DNA from: Caulobacteraceae bacterium
GTDB taxonomy: Bacteria > Pseudomonadota > Alphaproteobacteria > Caulobacterales > Caulobacteraceae
Direction of reading: 5' to 3'
Assembly (NCBI GenBank): GCA_947456005.1
Contig: CANGRP010000143.1
Span: forward strand, 1 to 6,760
DNA: 6,760 nucleotides
Shown here: piece by piece, positions 6,492-6,760 of the stretch
Layout of the letters: each line of letters opens with the position of its first letter
Numbering within the stretch: the first letter of the stretch is position 1
Position numbers and translations under genes: made by a program
The notes under the pieces: generated by a model
What the model saw: the letters and a program-made list of their open reading frames with translations, nothing else
Told to the model about the DNA's origin: nothing
Databases searched by the model: none

Positions 6492-6760
6492 TCAGACCCC
6501 TTCCGCCGGGACGTTGCCGCCCTCGTTCGCCACCCAGGCCTCTGCGCACATCTTGGTCAGGTCCCGGATCCGGCCGATGTAACTCTGGCGCTCGGCCACG
6601 GCGATCGCGCCGCGGGCGTCCATCAGATTGAAGAGGTGACTGGCCTTCAGCACATGGTCGTAGGCGGGCAACACAGTGACCTGGCCCTGGGGGCCTCGCC
6701 CCTGCAGGAGCCGAGGGACCTGGATCTCCATATCCTCGAACTGCCGCTTCAGCGTGGCCA
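6492..6760 (-). CDS. glyQ: Glycyl-tRNA synthetase alpha subunit (C-terminal part; start lies beyond the right edge)
   Basis: The last 88 complete codons plus the TGA stop are visible; the frame stays open to the window edge. Residues match the C-terminal helical part of GlyQ: LPAYDHVLKASHLFNLMDAR, then AIAVAERQSYIGRIRDLTK, closely following the familiar LPAY...LKAAHSFNLLDAR...AISVTERQRYI...IR pattern. The alpha subunit holds the class II catalytic core that forms glycyl-adenylate and charges tRNA-Gly. That core and the promoter lie outside the window. The internal ATG at 6731 is not a start, since conserved coding sequence continues upstream of it (residues TLKRQFED precede it). Its stop codon sits 2 bases before glyS, the usual glyQ-glyS arrangement giving equal subunit synthesis. 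Confidence 0.96.
   Translation of the reverse strand, partial: ATLKRQFEDMEIQVPRLLQGRGPQGQVTVLPAYDHVLKASHLFNLMDARGAIAVAERQSYIGRIRDLTKMCAEAWVANEGGNVPAEGV
6497..6504 (-). promoter_or_regulatory. Ribosome binding site of glyS inside the glyQ 3' end
   Basis: GGAAGGGG on the minus strand, ending 7 bases before the ATG at 6489. It is read as part of the last GlyQ codons (Ala-Glu-Gly). It decides the glyS start in favour of 6489 over the upstream in-frame ATG at 6549, and implies translational coupling of the two subunits. Confidence 0.8.

Noticed and set aside
6490..6549. Upstream in-frame ATG for glyS at 6549
   Set aside because: It would add 20 Arg/Gly-rich residues lacking in the family and overlap glyQ by 58 bases, while the ATG at 6489 has a well-placed Shine-Dalgarno sequence and the conserved GlyS N-terminus.

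Overview
The window is very GC-rich and almost fully coding. Every gene lies on the minus strand, in the order (right to left) glyQ (3' part only), glyS, ppdK and an M48-family membrane metalloprotease. The two-subunit glycyl-tRNA synthetase, the glyS-ppdK adjacency, the strongly GC-biased third codon positions and the GC-rich palindromic intergenic repeats suggest an alphaproteobacterium, most likely of the Caulobacterales (Caulobacter, Phenylobacterium or Brevundimonas type). This placement rests on remembered gene order and repeat style; no search was run.

Layout. 6760-6492: C-terminal part of the GlyRS alpha subunit, running off the right edge. 6489-4213: GlyRS beta subunit, 758 aa. 4199-1515: pyruvate, phosphate dikinase, 894 aa. 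1495-275: STE24-like CAAX-type protease, 406 aa. 274-226: short spacer. 225-1: two tandem copies of a structured repeat of about 113 bp with a 122-bp period; the left copy is cut by the window edge.

The gaps between genes are 2, 13 and 19 bases. Each downstream gene has a purine-rich Shine-Dalgarno sequence ending 7 bases before its ATG. The four genes are therefore probably one transcript with translational coupling, driven from a promoter upstream of glyQ outside the window. GlyRS releases AMP and PPi. PPDK interconverts ATP + Pi + pyruvate with AMP + PPi + PEP. Placing the two in one operon may therefore be functional, but that is inference. The protease has no obvious link to either.

The most unusual feature is the repeat pair at the left end. 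The copies are identical over 67 bases, then differ almost only inside one small hairpin. There, three consecutive base pairs have changed on both sides so that pairing is kept. This points to an element constrained by structure. No CRISPR array, insertion sequence, transposase, tRNA or rRNA gene is visible.
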